A stretch of DNA of 64,000 nt from the NCBI RefSeq assembly GCF_003386205.1, contig NZ_QRDY01000002.1:558001-622000 (forward strand), given 5' to 3'. Origin of the DNA: Cohnella lupini (GTDB taxonomy: Bacteria; Bacillota; Bacilli; Paenibacillales; Paenibacillaceae). Below, in pieces: positions 40,798-52,405 of this stretch. Position 1 is the first letter of the stretch; every line of letters begins with the position of its first letter. The notes beneath the pieces were generated by a model. That model was not told the DNA's origin, ran no database searches, and was given only the letters and a program-made list of their open reading frames with translations. Position numbers and translations under genes: made by a program.

Positions 40798-42087
40798 ATG
40801 TCCACTAGATATGCCAGATCGGAAGAGCTGTTAGAGAGAGCGCTGAACACGATTCCATTAGGAAGCCAGACCTTCAGCAAAAGCAAAACCCAATATCCGC
40901 TCGAGGTATCGCCTTACTTTATCGAAAGAGGAGCGGGCAGCCATGTGTGGGACGCCGACGGCAACGAATATATCGATTTCGTCAACAGCCTCGGAGCGGT
41001 GACGCTGGGCTATCGGGACAATGCCGTCGATGCCGCCGTAAGAAGCCAGATGGATAACGGAGTTTCCTTCAGCTTGCCTCATAAGCTCGAGATGTTGGTT
41101 GCGGAAAAAATGGTCGAGTTGATTCCTTGCGCGGAGATGGTACGGTTCGGCAAGAACGGTTCGGACGCCACGTCGGGAGCGATTAGGTTAGCTAGAGCGT
41201 ATACGGGCAAAGAGCGCGTGGCGGTATGCGGCTATCATGGATGGCAGGATTGGTATATCGGGTCTACGGCAAGGCATCTCGGCGTTCCTCGAGCCGTTAG
41301 GGAATTGACGCATGCCTTTGCCTACAATCGACTGGATACATTGGAAAAGCTATTTACCGAGTATCCGGGGCAATTCGCGGCCGTTATTCTCGAACCGATG
41401 AGCATGGTCGCGCCGGAATCCGGGTTTCTGGAGGGCGTTCGGGATCTGTGCGGGCAGAATGGAGCCTTGTTGGTGTTCGACGAGACGATTACGGGATTTC
41501 GGTTCCATCTGGGCGGCGCCCAGAAGCTCTACGGAATAACGCCGGATCTGGCGACATTCGGAAAGGGAATGGCCAACGGTTATCCGATCTCGGCCGTCGT
41601 CGGCAAGAGGGAAATCATGAAGGGGATGGAGGATATTTTCTTCTCCTTTACCTTCGGGGGGGAAACTTTATCTCTTGCGGCGGCGCTGGCGACTATGCAG
41701 CGAATGGAAACGGAGCCCGTGCTGGAGACTTTATTTGTTCAAGGAACCAAGGTTATGGATGGAATACGCGAAAGAATCCGCAAGCACGGCTTGGAGCGCG
41801 TTCTGTCCGTGGCCGGAAGCCCGGCCTGGTCGTTCTTGGTTATTCAAGACACGCCCGAGTACAGTTCTTGGACTACCAAAACCTTCTATTTACAAGAAAT
41901 GCTGGAACGGGGCATCTTGACGGTGGGTTCCCATAATATGAGTTATTCCCATTCGGACCAAGACGTCGCCCGATTACTTATAGCTTACGATGAAATATTG
42001 GATCAATTAAGCTCGGCCCTAATCGAAAGAAATCTGGAATCCAAGCTTCGCTGCAGGCCTCTGGAGCCATTATTCAAGCTTAGATAG
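40798..42087 (+). CDS. Class III aminotransferase (glutamate-1-semialdehyde aminomutase-like)
   Basis: The protein has 429 residues from ATG 40798 (AAAAAGGTGA five bases upstream); ATG 40768 is possible but lacks a site. The PLP fold has FGKNGSDATSGAIRLARAYTG, the stacking region AVCGYHGWQDW, the Asp in LLVFDETITGFR and the Schiff-base Lys in LATFGKGMANG. The SFTFGGET segment is typical of GSA-aminomutase relatives. In sugar clusters these enzymes aminate or isomerise amino-keto compounds. It closes the SpsF-AKR-aminotransferase set, before the next operator-promoter. Confidence 0.88.
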   Translation: MSTRYARSEELLERALNTIPLGSQTFSKSKTQYPLEVSPYFIERGAGSHVWDADGNEYIDFVNSLGAVTLGYRDNAVDAAVRSQMDNGVSFSLPHKLEMLVAEKMVELIPCAEMVRFGKNGSDATSGAIRLARAYTGKERVAVCGYHGWQDWYIGSTARHLGVPRAVRELTHAFAYNRLDTLEKLFTEYPGQFAAVILEPMSMVAPESGFLEGVRDLCGQNGALLVFDETITGFRFHLGGAQKLYGITPDLATFGKGMANGYPISAVVGKREIMKGMEDIFFSFTFGGETLSLAAALATMQRMETEPVLETLFVQGTKVMDGIRERIRKHGLERVLSVAGSPAWSFLVIQDTPEYSSWTTKTFYLQEMLERGILTVGSHNMSYSHSDQDVARLLIAYDEILDQLSSALIERNLESKLRCRPLEPLFKLR

Positions 42088-42117
42088 ATAAAGAAACAAT
42101 AAATGACATTTTACTGC

Positions 42118-44367
<2,250 letters not shown>

Positions 44368-44368
<1 letters not shown>

Positions 44369-45429
44369 TGAAGATCATCATAAGAACGGATGCATCCGTA
44401 CATATCGGAACGGGTCATGTGATGAGGTGCCTGACATTGGCCGATCGTTTGAAGGCTCATGGAGAGGTGAGCTTCCTCTGTCAGGAGCGAGAAGGAAATT
44501 TAATCGATTATATCGGTAGCCGCGGATTCGAAGCACGCTCCTTGCCTTTAAGCCATAGCCGCTGGGAGATCGACGCCGATTCGACGATTTCCGACTTAAT
44601 CTCTGAAGCGGAAGCGGAATCGGTAGAAACGCCGGTGGATTGGTTTATCGTCGACCATTACGAGTTAGACGCCAAATACGAAACGGCCATCCGAAATCAC
44701 GTCCGCAAAGTGATGGTTATCGACGATTTGGCGAATAGGCCTCACGCATGCGATCTATTGCTCGATCAGAATCCTTACGGCAACGGAAGCAAGCGATACG
44801 AAGGTCTTGTCGGTCAAGGCTGCGTGATGCTGCTTGGTCCGGAATACGCCCTGCTTAGACCGGACTTCTTCGCCGCGAGAACCGAATCGGCAAGATCCGG
44901 CAGGATCCGAAATCTGCTCCTATCGTTCGGAGGCGCGGATTCTACCGGAGAGACGGTCAAATCGCTGCAGGCAATCGAACGAATTCAAGCGCAAGCCGTT
45001 GGGAAGCTTCGAATCAAAGTACTCATGGGGAAAATCAACAAGCATGCGGATCGCATTCGCGATCTATGCCGAAGGATAGAATACGCGGAATGTTACGACC
45101 ATGCGGAGAATGTGGCCGATCTGATGCGAGAAGCGGATCTGGCCATCGGATCCGGAGGCACGACGACTTGGGAACGATGCTGCCTAGGACTTCCCGCAAT
45201 CGTGATCATGACGGCGGACAATCAGGTCGAGCTGTCCGAGAATGCAGCGGCACTGGGCGTCATCTCATTGATCGGACGCTCGGAGCAAGTCCGTATGGCA
45301 GACATTCAAGCTCGTATCGTTCGCTTCATGGAAAAGCCCGAGGAGTTACTAGACATGTCCGAGCGAGGGATGAACTTGGTAGATGGTTTGGGAGCCGAGC
45401 GGACGCTTAAGGAGCTGTTGACATGCTGA
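44368..45429 (+). CDS. pseG: UDP-2,4-diacylamino-trideoxy-altropyranose hydrolase
   Basis: The protein has 353 residues from ATG 44368 (TGATG overlap with the pseC stop). It has a GT28/MurG-like fold: IIIRTDASVHIGTGHVMRC at the N-terminus with the conserved His, VDHYELD, LLDQNPYG, LSFGGADSTGET and IGSGGTTTWERCCLG. PseG removes UDP to release the 2,4-diamido-trideoxy sugar used by PseI. It overlaps the downstream formyltransferase by seven bases. Since its natural substrate carries acyl groups on both nitrogens, an N-formyl at C4 would be its expected input here. Confidence 0.9.
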
Positions 45430-46097
45430 AGCAAATAACGGTCGTATCCGATCGTAAAAATTGGATTAACGAACATATTCCCCCCTGGCTGCCCTCCTTA
45501 AAGAAATACGCGGCAGAAATCGTGTGGACTCATGAGGTATCCGATCTAACGAACGGCGATATCGCGTTTTTTTTAGGTTGCGAGCAGATCGTGCCGCCTC
45601 GATTGCTCGCGTTGAATTTACATAACCTTGTCGTACACGCCAGCGATCTGCCGAAGGGGAAGGGGTGGTCGCCCCTGACCTGGCGGATTCTCGAGGGCGA
45701 TAACGAAATTCCGGTCGTGCTGTTCGAAGCCGCGGAGAAAGTGGACGACGGTCCGATCTACCTTCGGGAGATGCTCGAATTCCGCGGAACCGAGTTAATA
45801 GACGAGATGCGGCAATCGCTTGGAAAAACGACGATCTCGCTATGCAATCAATTCCTGCAAGGTTATCCCTCCGTTATCGCCACGGCGGAGAGCCAGCAGG
45901 GAGAGAGCACCTATTATCCGCGAAGAACGCCTAACGACAGCAAGCTTGACCCGGACCGCACGATTCGCGAGCAATTCAGGTTAATGCGAGTAGCGGATAA
46001 TGCCCGTTATCCATGTTACTTCGAATTGGATGGATGCACTTTCGAGATTAAAGTGGAAAGAAAGAAGGAGCTGAAGGGAATCGATGGGCGTAATTAA
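45423..46097 (+). CDS. Formyltransferase-family enzyme in the nonulosonate operon
   Basis: The protein has 224 residues. It carries the formyltransferase catalytic pattern Asn-His-Asp: LNLHNLVVHASDLPKGKGWSP, then VDDGPIY. This is the core of methionyl-tRNA-formyltransferase-like sugar N-formyltransferases, which use N10-formyltetrahydrofolate. It lies overlapped between pseG and pseI, where the acetyl-CoA-dependent PseH would be expected. The simplest inference is that it formylates the C4 amino group made by PseC, giving a pseudaminic acid with N-formyl at C7. Pse5Ac7Fo-type sugars are known in some Pseudomonas O-antigens. Activity is inferred. Confidence 0.85.
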   Translation: MLKQITVVSDRKNWINEHIPPWLPSLKKYAAEIVWTHEVSDLTNGDIAFFLGCEQIVPPRLLALNLHNLVVHASDLPKGKGWSPLTWRILEGDNEIPVVLFEAAEKVDDGPIYLREMLEFRGTELIDEMRQSLGKTTISLCNQFLQGYPSVIATAESQQGESTYYPRRTPNDSKLDPDRTIREQFRLMRVADNARYPCYFELDGCTFEIKVERKKELKGIDGRN

Positions 46098-47145
46098 ACT
46101 GGGAAATTACCCAATCGGAAACGGCCAACCTCCGTTCATAATCGCGGAGATGTCCGGAAACCATAACCAATCGCTCGAGAAAGCGCTCGAGATTGTGGAA
46201 GCGGCCGCGGAGGCGGGAGCTCATGCCTTGAAGCTGCAAACCTATACGGCGGACTTGATGACGCTTGATCTGGACTACGGAGATTTCTTCATCAACGATT
46301 CCGGCAGCCTCTGGAAAGGCCAATCGCTCTATCGCTTATACGAGCAAGCGCATACGCCATGGGAGTGGCACAAGCCGATATACGAGCGTTGCCGCCAGCT
46401 CGGAATCATTCCGTTCAGCACGCCGTTCCATCCGAAGGCGGTCGATTTCCTGGAGGAGCTCGATACTCCCTTCTACAAGATCGCCTCGTTCGAAAATAAC
46501 GATCTTCCGTTAGTCAGGCATGCGGCGCGAACGGGCAAACCTCTCATTATATCGACGGGAATGGCGACGCTTGCGGAACTGGAGGAGCTTGTAACGGCAG
46601 CAAGGGAAGCCGGCTGCAAGGAGCTCGTGCTGCTCAAGTGCACGAGTACCTATCCGGCGTCGCCTGTCGATAGCAATTTACTGACCATTCCGCATATGCG
46701 GGAGCTGTTCCAATGCGAGGTCGGGCTATCTGATCATACGCTCGGAATCGGAGCCGCCGTTGCCAGCACGGTACTCGGGGCATCGGTTATCGAGAAGCAC
46801 TTCACGATATCGAGAGCCGAGGGCGGAGTCGACGCGGCCTTCTCGTTGGAGCCGGCTGAGCTCAAGCTCCTCGTGTCGGAGACTTTGACGGCGAGTCAAG
46901 CTATGGGCTCCGTGCATTACGGATTGAGCGAGAAGGAGAAGTCGTCGCTGAAGTTCCGCCGATCCCTATACATTAGCCGGGACGTGGAAAGCGGCGACGC
47001 GCTAAGCGAGGATAACGTAAGAATCATACGCCCAGGTTATGGGCTTTCTCCTAAATACTTGAATCAGTTGATCGGTAAGAAAGTTACAAGAGCAATCAAG
47101 GCAGGTACGCCGGTCGGATGGGATTTGCTGCTCGAGACTGTGTGA
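46084..47145 (+). CDS. pseI: Pseudaminic acid synthase
   Basis: The protein has 353 residues. The NeuB-family TIM barrel (about 10-270) has FIIAEMSGNHNQ, LKLQTYTAD, YKIASFEN, ISTGMATLAE, LLKCTSTYPA, GLSDHTLG and EKHFT. The C-terminal SAF/antifreeze-like domain (about 290-345) has YISRDVESGDALSEDNVRIIRPG. EMSGNHNQS points to PseI over LegI or NeuB. It condenses the PseG product with phosphoenolpyruvate to the nine-carbon acid. The start ATG 46084 overlaps the formyltransferase end. Confidence 0.93.
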   Translation: MGVIKLGNYPIGNGQPPFIIAEMSGNHNQSLEKALEIVEAAAEAGAHALKLQTYTADLMTLDLDYGDFFINDSGSLWKGQSLYRLYEQAHTPWEWHKPIYERCRQLGIIPFSTPFHPKAVDFLEELDTPFYKIASFENNDLPLVRHAARTGKPLIISTGMATLAELEELVTAAREAGCKELVLLKCTSTYPASPVDSNLLTIPHMRELFQCEVGLSDHTLGIGAAVASTVLGASVIEKHFTISRAEGGVDAAFSLEPAELKLLVSETLTASQAMGSVHYGLSEKEKSSLKFRRSLYISRDVESGDALSEDNVRIIRPGYGLSPKYLNQLIGKKVTRAIKAGTPVGWDLLLETV

Positions 47146-47159
47146 GGGAGGACGCGGAC

Positions 47160-48338
47160 ATGAAAAACATCCTTTTCGTTCAACCTTACGCGAGCCAGGT
47201 CGGAGGCGTGGATACCGTTCTGCTACAACTGATACAGGGGCTGGACGGCGGTCGATTCCGTTGCTTCGTCTTGCTGTCGGCTCCGACCGCATACGTAGAA
47301 AAATACGAAGCTTTGGGAGCGACCGTTCTGTTCGGTCCGCTTGCCGTCTTCGGCAAGCCCACCGATCCGGGCTATTATTTCCGCAATCTATACGTGCTTT
47401 TCAAGTCTCTTGCCGTCATTAACCGGATAGTGAAGCAGCATCGAATCGACCTGATCCATTCTCATAAAATGGAAGTTATCGGCGCGAATATCATCGGTAA
47501 GTGGTTAGGCATTCCCACCATTCAAACGGTTCACGAATTGGCCCGCAAGCCGTTAATCGCTTATAAATTCGTTGCCGGCCTTAATCACTTGTTCAACGAC
47601 AAGGTCATCGTACTGTGCGAACGAAGCAAGATCATGTTCCGCTGGTTCCGGAAGGAATCCGGCAAAATCGTTAAAATCTACAACGGGATCTCCAAGACTT
47701 CTCAAGATACACGGGGCGGGAGCCGCTTGGAGTCCCTTCGCGAGCAGCTGCAGCTATCATCAGGTGATCGGATCGTCATCACGATCGCGAGGCTTTCGCC
47801 AATGAAGGGATTGGAATATCTCATCGAGGCTGCAGCCCGAATCAGGGTGTCGGATCCGACCATCAAGTTCGTTATCGTGGGCGATGTCGCGTTCGACCAT
47901 GAGAGAGCTTATAAAGATGGCCTTGCGCGATTAATCGAACGGTTAGAGCTGGATACGACGGTGTTTATGCTCGGTTTGCGAAGGGACGTGCCGGAATTGC
48001 TGAGCCAGAGCGACGTACTCGTTCTCCCTTCCGTTTACGATATTTTTCCTACCGTCATTCTCGAAGCGATGAGCATGGGGCTTCCCGTCGTGGCGACGGA
48101 CGTGGGGGGAGTACCGGAGATGGTCAGAGGTAATACGGGGATTTTAGTCGCGGCAAGCGATAGCGAGGCATTGAAGGAAGCGATCATTCGCATTTTTACG
48201 ATGGACGTCGAACGAATGGGGCATCATGCAACCGCGTTGTATTTGCAAGAATTCACCCAGGAGCAATACGTCGGCAGAACTGCGGCTCTATACGAAGAAA
48301 TGTTCCGTTCGAAGAGACGCCAATTAAACAAAGCTTAA
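47160..48338 (+). CDS. Glycosyltransferase family 4
   Basis: The protein has 392 residues from MKNILFVQPYASQVGG (GAGGGAGG upstream). It is a GT-B fold with the acceptor-side Gly-Gly-Val motif, HSHKMEV, the donor-site IARLSPMKGLEYL, VIVGDV and the E-x7-E-like motif in LEAMSMGLPVVATDVGG. A retaining GT4 in the pse operon, its donor cannot be told by sequence. The upstream gene ends 15 bp before. Confidence 0.88.
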   Translation: MKNILFVQPYASQVGGVDTVLLQLIQGLDGGRFRCFVLLSAPTAYVEKYEALGATVLFGPLAVFGKPTDPGYYFRNLYVLFKSLAVINRIVKQHRIDLIHSHKMEVIGANIIGKWLGIPTIQTVHELARKPLIAYKFVAGLNHLFNDKVIVLCERSKIMFRWFRKESGKIVKIYNGISKTSQDTRGGSRLESLREQLQLSSGDRIVITIARLSPMKGLEYLIEAAARIRVSDPTIKFVIVGDVAFDHERAYKDGLARLIERLELDTTVFMLGLRRDVPELLSQSDVLVLPSVYDIFPTVILEAMSMGLPVVATDVGGVPEMVRGNTGILVAASDSEALKEAIIRIFTMDVERMGHHATALYLQEFTQEQYVGRTAALYEEMFRSKRRQLNKA

Positions 48339-48350
48339 GGAGTGCTTACG

Positions 48351-49388
48351 ATGGGCAAGGGAACGATCGCCGACAAGGTCGTCGGGAAGGATGCGAAAAG
48401 CAAATACCGGGAGTTATGCGGATCCCGCAAGGATATGTCCTTATTCGATCAGGACTGGTGGCTCGATATCGCTTGCGGGGGATCCGATAATTGGGACGTA
48501 TGTCTGGTGGAGCGAAACGGCGATATCGTCGCGAGTTTGCCCTATCATATCGTGAAGCGGTATTTGTTCAACGTCATCCAGATGCCGGAGCTCACGCTCA
48601 CGATGGGGATATGGATTCGATATCCGGATAACCAAAGCATGGAATCGAAGCTCTCCTTCGAGAGGGAGATATATTCGGAGATTATCGATAAACTGCCGCA
48701 AGTCGACTACTCTTACCAACACTTCAATTGGAATATTACGAACTGGAGTATTTTCTTCTGGAAAGGATTTCGGCAAACGACCCGTTATACCTTCGTGTTC
48801 GAGGATCTTCGGGATTTGGACCGGATATACGCGAACTTCAGGGACAACATTCGGGCGGAAATCCGCAAAGCGGAGAAGGTACTCACGGTCATCGAAAGCG
48901 ACGATTTGGAACGCTTCAACGAGATTAATCGGAAAACCTTCGATCGTCAGAACGTGCCGCTGCCACATAACGTCGAAATATTGACGTCCTTGGATCAGGC
49001 TTGCCGCGAGCGCGGTTGTCGAAAAATTTGGTTCGCGGTCGACGAAAAAAATCAAATTCATAGCGCGATCTATATGATATGGGACGAGAATTGCGCCTAT
49101 TATTTGCTTGGCGGGGCCGATCCCGAATTAAGGAAGAGCGGATCCCACTCGTTCCTGCTCTGGCACGCGATCAAGGAAATGTCGAAGGTCACGAAACAAT
49201 TCGATCTGCACGGCGGGATGCACGAGCCCGTCGAGAGGTTTTTCCGTGCGTTGGGGGCCAAGCAACAGCCGTATTTCCAAGTGACCCGAATCAAAGGGAG
49301 ACTCTTTAAGTTAGCTTATTACGTCAAGCAAGCTTTAAGTCAAATCACGGCGGTCATCACCGTCTCTACGATATACGACTGCCTATAG
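48351..49388 (+). CDS. FemAB/GNAT-like acyltransferase, copy 1
   Basis: The protein has 345 residues from MGKGTIADK (TAAGGAG eight bases upstream). It matches the acetyltransferase_6 (BioF2/FemAB-like) type of GNAT fold: SLFDQDWWLDIACGG at the front, FRQTTRYTF in the middle, IWFAVDEKNQIHSAIY, YYLLGGADPELRKSGSHSF and FDLHGGMHEPVERFFRALGA near the end. Related proteins N-acylate amino sugars or add amino acids to polymers. In this operon, acylation of an amino group on the sugar precursor or repeat unit is plausible. A tandem paralogue follows 12 bp later. Confidence 0.8.
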   Translation: MGKGTIADKVVGKDAKSKYRELCGSRKDMSLFDQDWWLDIACGGSDNWDVCLVERNGDIVASLPYHIVKRYLFNVIQMPELTLTMGIWIRYPDNQSMESKLSFEREIYSEIIDKLPQVDYSYQHFNWNITNWSIFFWKGFRQTTRYTFVFEDLRDLDRIYANFRDNIRAEIRKAEKVLTVIESDDLERFNEINRKTFDRQNVPLPHNVEILTSLDQACRERGCRKIWFAVDEKNQIHSAIYMIWDENCAYYLLGGADPELRKSGSHSFLLWHAIKEMSKVTKQFDLHGGMHEPVERFFRALGAKQQPYFQVTRIKGRLFKLAYYVKQALSQITAVITVSTIYDCL

Positions 49389-49400
49389 GAGGAGTATCGA

Positions 49401-50360
49401 ATGAATGACGCGAAGAGCAAATACCGGAAGCTATGCCGGGGAAATCCGGAGTTGCCCCTATTCGATCAAGATTGGTGGCTAGATATTGCATGCGGAGGTC
49501 CGAACAATTGGGACGTGTGCATCGTGGAGAAAGGCAACGAGATCGTGGCCAGCTTACCATACTACAAGACGAGGAAATTCGGGTTCAATTTGATTCAAAT
49601 GCCGCAGTTGACGTTAACGATGGGGATATGGATTCGGTATCCGAGCAACCAGAAGTATGCGACAAGGCTCGCCTACGAACGCGAAATCTATCTGGAGATC
49701 ATTGACCAATTGCCTGCCGCCGATTATTCGTATCATCATTTCAGCAGACACATTACGAATTGGAGCACGTTCTATTGGAGGGGATTCCGGCAGACTACCC
49801 GGTATACCTACGTGATCGATGATTTGAGCGATCTTGATTCGATCTATCAACGGTTCGCGGATCGCGTCAAAGAGGAGATCCAACTCGCCGCGACCCGGTT
49901 TAAAGTGGTAGAAAGCGATGACGTGGAGAAGTTCTACGAGCTCCATCGAAAGAATTTTCATCCGAAAACATTTCCGATTCCCTATAGCTACGAGACTTTA
50001 AAAGCATTAGACGCGGCTCTGCTTAAGCATAATCGTCGTAAAATCTTGTTCGCCGTCGACGAATCGGGTCAGGCCCATAGCGCGGTTTATATCGTTTGGG
50101 ATTCGGGCTGCGCCTATAATCTGCTCGGCGGCGCCAATCCGAATCTGGAGCACGGCGGATCCCATTCCCTATTGATCTGGCATGCGATTCAGGATATGTC
50201 GCGGGTAGCCGAACAGTTCGATTTCTACGGAGGCATGCACGAAACGATCGAAGGCTTCTTTCGTTCTTTCGGTGCGGAGCAAAAGCCGTATTTCCAGATA
50301 TCGAAAATGAACGGGAAGCTGTTTAAATTCGCGTATTATATGAAACAAGCCGTTCGTTGA
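49401..50360 (+). CDS. FemAB/GNAT-like acyltransferase, copy 2
   Basis: The protein has 319 residues with TAGGAGGAG before the ATG. It aligns along its whole length with the preceding gene product: LFDQDWWLDIACGGPNNWDVC, FRQTTRYTYV, ILFAVDESGQAHSAVYIVWD, YNLLGGANPNLEHGGSHS and FDFYGGMHETIEGFFRSFGAEQ. It lacks the first 17 residues of copy 1. Drift at many positions shows that this is an old duplication. The two may act on different amino groups or acyl donors. Product and substrate are not known. Confidence 0.8.
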   Translation: MNDAKSKYRKLCRGNPELPLFDQDWWLDIACGGPNNWDVCIVEKGNEIVASLPYYKTRKFGFNLIQMPQLTLTMGIWIRYPSNQKYATRLAYEREIYLEIIDQLPAADYSYHHFSRHITNWSTFYWRGFRQTTRYTYVIDDLSDLDSIYQRFADRVKEEIQLAATRFKVVESDDVEKFYELHRKNFHPKTFPIPYSYETLKALDAALLKHNRRKILFAVDESGQAHSAVYIVWDSGCAYNLLGGANPNLEHGGSHSLLIWHAIQDMSRVAEQFDFYGGMHETIEGFFRSFGAEQKPYFQISKMNGKLFKFAYYMKQAVR

Positions 50361-50381
50361 CGAGAAAGGAGCAGTCTTAAG

Positions 50382-51512
50382 GTGGAGATCGGGGCTGAAG
50401 CGAACAGCAAGAAATTATTCGTCTGCACGAAGCCTTATCAATATTTGATAGCCAGATTGATCAAGCAGGGATGCCGGTTCGACAAGTGCGATCTCGTGAT
50501 CCTGAATCATTTCTACAAAGCGGAAGAATTCAGCGAACGCGTAAGAAGCACCGGTGTTTGGAACCGGGTTCTATTCATCGACGACGGAATGCTCGATCAG
50601 ATGAAGCTGCAGTTGAATCCGTTGAAGAAATATTTCTTCTATCATTCTTGGAGAAGGTTTATTCCGGCTGCGTTCAAAGACATATCGGATTATTCGGAGG
50701 CTTTCGTCGCCCACGATTTCGTGGCATTGGAGTATGCGGTTATCCGGAAGTTCAGCAGCGAAGGAAAAAAAACGACTTTGTACGAGGAAGGCTCGGGTAA
50801 TTACATCAACAATAGCACGCATAAGAAATGGTATATGAGAATGTTGAAAAAAATGGCCCCTTGGTTCGGATTGCCGGGAGGTTATTTCGGCAGTCTGAGA
50901 TGGATCGATTCCATTTGGCTGCAACGGCCCGAATTGATCACTTCAAATAGAAATAATCCGATATACCGTAAAACTCGAGGACTCCCCGTCACATTTCAAC
51001 ATTTTATGCAGTCGCCCGAAATCGAGAAGGAATGCTACGAAATCTATCCCGAGCTACACGACGTGGACGCGCTTGTACGGGGTTACGAGGAGCTTTCGGT
51101 CGTGCTCACCGATCAATTCGTCGACGATGTCGAGGATAGGAACGCTTATTTCCGCACCATCATCGACAAAATCAACGCGGCGACCGGCAACGACAACAAT
51201 CCGATCTTCTTCAAGCAGCATCCGGGCGAAGTTCAGCCCATCGATATAGTCGACGATCAAATCTCGATTCTTCCGCAGAAATTGCCGATCGAGCTCCTTT
51301 ACTTGATAATCCAGAAAAATAAAATCCGCAAAATCAATCTGGTCTCTTTCGGGAGCACGGCGATTTTGAATCTATACGACCTGTGCAGGGCGGACGAGTG
51401 CATGTCCGTGTTTATCATCGACAGCATGAGCATGCAGGAAGACGTCAAGCTAATCGCGACGCGGTTCGTAGACTTGGCCGAAAAGCATCAAATTCGGTTT
51501 CAAACGTTATAA
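50382..51512 (+). CDS. Sialyltransferase-like protein (polysialyltransferase/GT52 type), candidate nonulosonate transferase
   Basis: The protein has 376 residues from GTG 50382 (AAAGGAG ten bases upstream). It shows the motif set shared by several bacterial sialyltransferase families: an acidic D/E-D/E-G motif (YEEGSGNY), an HP motif (FFKQHPGE) and a Ser/Thr motif near the C-terminus (VSFGSTAILNL). The first two are catalytic and CMP-binding in those families. No membrane segment is apparent. Adjacent pse genes make it the best candidate to move CMP-pseudaminic acid onto the EPS repeat. It is the last gene of the pse operon before the F promoter. Confidence 0.7.
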   Translation: MEIGAEANSKKLFVCTKPYQYLIARLIKQGCRFDKCDLVILNHFYKAEEFSERVRSTGVWNRVLFIDDGMLDQMKLQLNPLKKYFFYHSWRRFIPAAFKDISDYSEAFVAHDFVALEYAVIRKFSSEGKKTTLYEEGSGNYINNSTHKKWYMRMLKKMAPWFGLPGGYFGSLRWIDSIWLQRPELITSNRNNPIYRKTRGLPVTFQHFMQSPEIEKECYEIYPELHDVDALVRGYEELSVVLTDQFVDDVEDRNAYFRTIIDKINAATGNDNNPIFFKQHPGEVQPIDIVDDQISILPQKLPIELLYLIIQKNKIRKINLVSFGSTAILNLYDLCRADECMSVFIIDSMSMQEDVKLIATRFVDLAEKHQIRFQTL

Positions 51513-51527
51513 AACGGAAAAAATAGC

Positions 51528-51584
51528 TTGACAATGTTACATATCGTATCATAAATTGGACGTAAAGGTGATACAAAGTGTTTC
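51528..51584 (+). promoter_or_regulatory. Promoter with two GATACA-type palindromes, wzz operon
   Basis: -35 TTGACA (51528-51533), 18-bp spacer, -10 TAAATT (51552-51557). GTTACATATCGTATC (51536-51550) fills the spacer. GATACAAAGTGTTTC (51570-51584) lies 34 bp downstream. It drives wzz to the last GT4 gene. Confidence 0.75.
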
Positions 51585-51611
51585 GAAACTAGAATTGCTG
51601 GGAGGCTTATG

Positions 51612-52364
51612 ATGGAATCCGAAATGAAGGAATACTTCCAGGTCTTGTGGAAGCGGGCGTGGGTAATCGTCGGAATGGTCTTGTTGCTTTGCAGCGGGAC
51701 CGGGGTTTATAGCTATTTAACGGACGTTCCGGTCTACGAAGCAAGCTCCAAGTTAATCGTGAATACTTCCGATCGCCAAGAGGGGACGGTGGGGCCTGAC
51801 TTTAATCAGATCACTTCCAACCTCTTGTTAATCGAAACTTATAAAGAGATCATTACATCCCGAACCATCTTGGAGAAGGTGGCGGCGGAGTACCCCAACC
51901 TGGTGACCGCGGTTAACGAGTTAAGCTCTAAAGTAAGCATCGGCTCCACTTCCCGATCCCAAGTCATGTCCATAACGGTAAAGGATAGCTCCTTCGCCAC
52001 GGCTGTGCAACTGGTTAACGGAATCGCGGAAGTCTTCCAAAGGGAGACTCCTAATATCATGAACGTCAACAATGTTACGATTCTGAGCAAAGCGGATATT
52101 ACGGATCCGCCGGTGAAAGTCTCGACTGGCGTGTTATTCAAAGTAATCATCGCTTTCGTGCTCGCCTTGATTTTATCCATCGTCATCATATTCATTTGGG
52201 AGTACCTCGACGATACGATCAAGACGGAAAAGGATATTTTGGAAATCGGCGTCCCCACCTTGGCGATTATTTCCCGGATTAAGAAAAACGACTTGATCGG
52301 CGATACGAGGAACTCTAAGAAAAAATCGGTTAGCGACGCGTTTCAGATCGGAATCAATCCATAA
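51612..52364 (+). CDS. Wzz/CapA-family chain-length and BY-kinase activator protein
   Basis: The protein has 250 residues from ATG 51612 (ATG 51609 is too near GGGAGG). Two transmembrane helices (about 15-36 and 170-195) flank an extracytoplasmic domain with ASSKLIVN and LLLIETYKEIITSRTILEKV, and the Pro-rich DPPVKVST sits before the second helix. The short cytoplasmic C-terminus (ETEKDILEIGVPTL-like) is where such proteins activate their BY-kinase. Its partner kinase is at 25291, about 26 kb upstream. A role in controlling EPS chain length is expected. Confidence 0.88.
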   Translation: MESEMKEYFQVLWKRAWVIVGMVLLLCSGTGVYSYLTDVPVYEASSKLIVNTSDRQEGTVGPDFNQITSNLLLIETYKEIITSRTILEKVAAEYPNLVTAVNELSSKVSIGSTSRSQVMSITVKDSSFATAVQLVNGIAEVFQRETPNIMNVNNVTILSKADITDPPVKVSTGVLFKVIIAFVLALILSIVIIFIWEYLDDTIKTEKDILEIGVPTLAIISRIKKNDLIGDTRNSKKKSVSDAFQIGINP

Positions 52365-52405
52365 ATAGAAAACTTGGAGCAGGGAGAGAAGGTTGTATAT
52401 TACCC

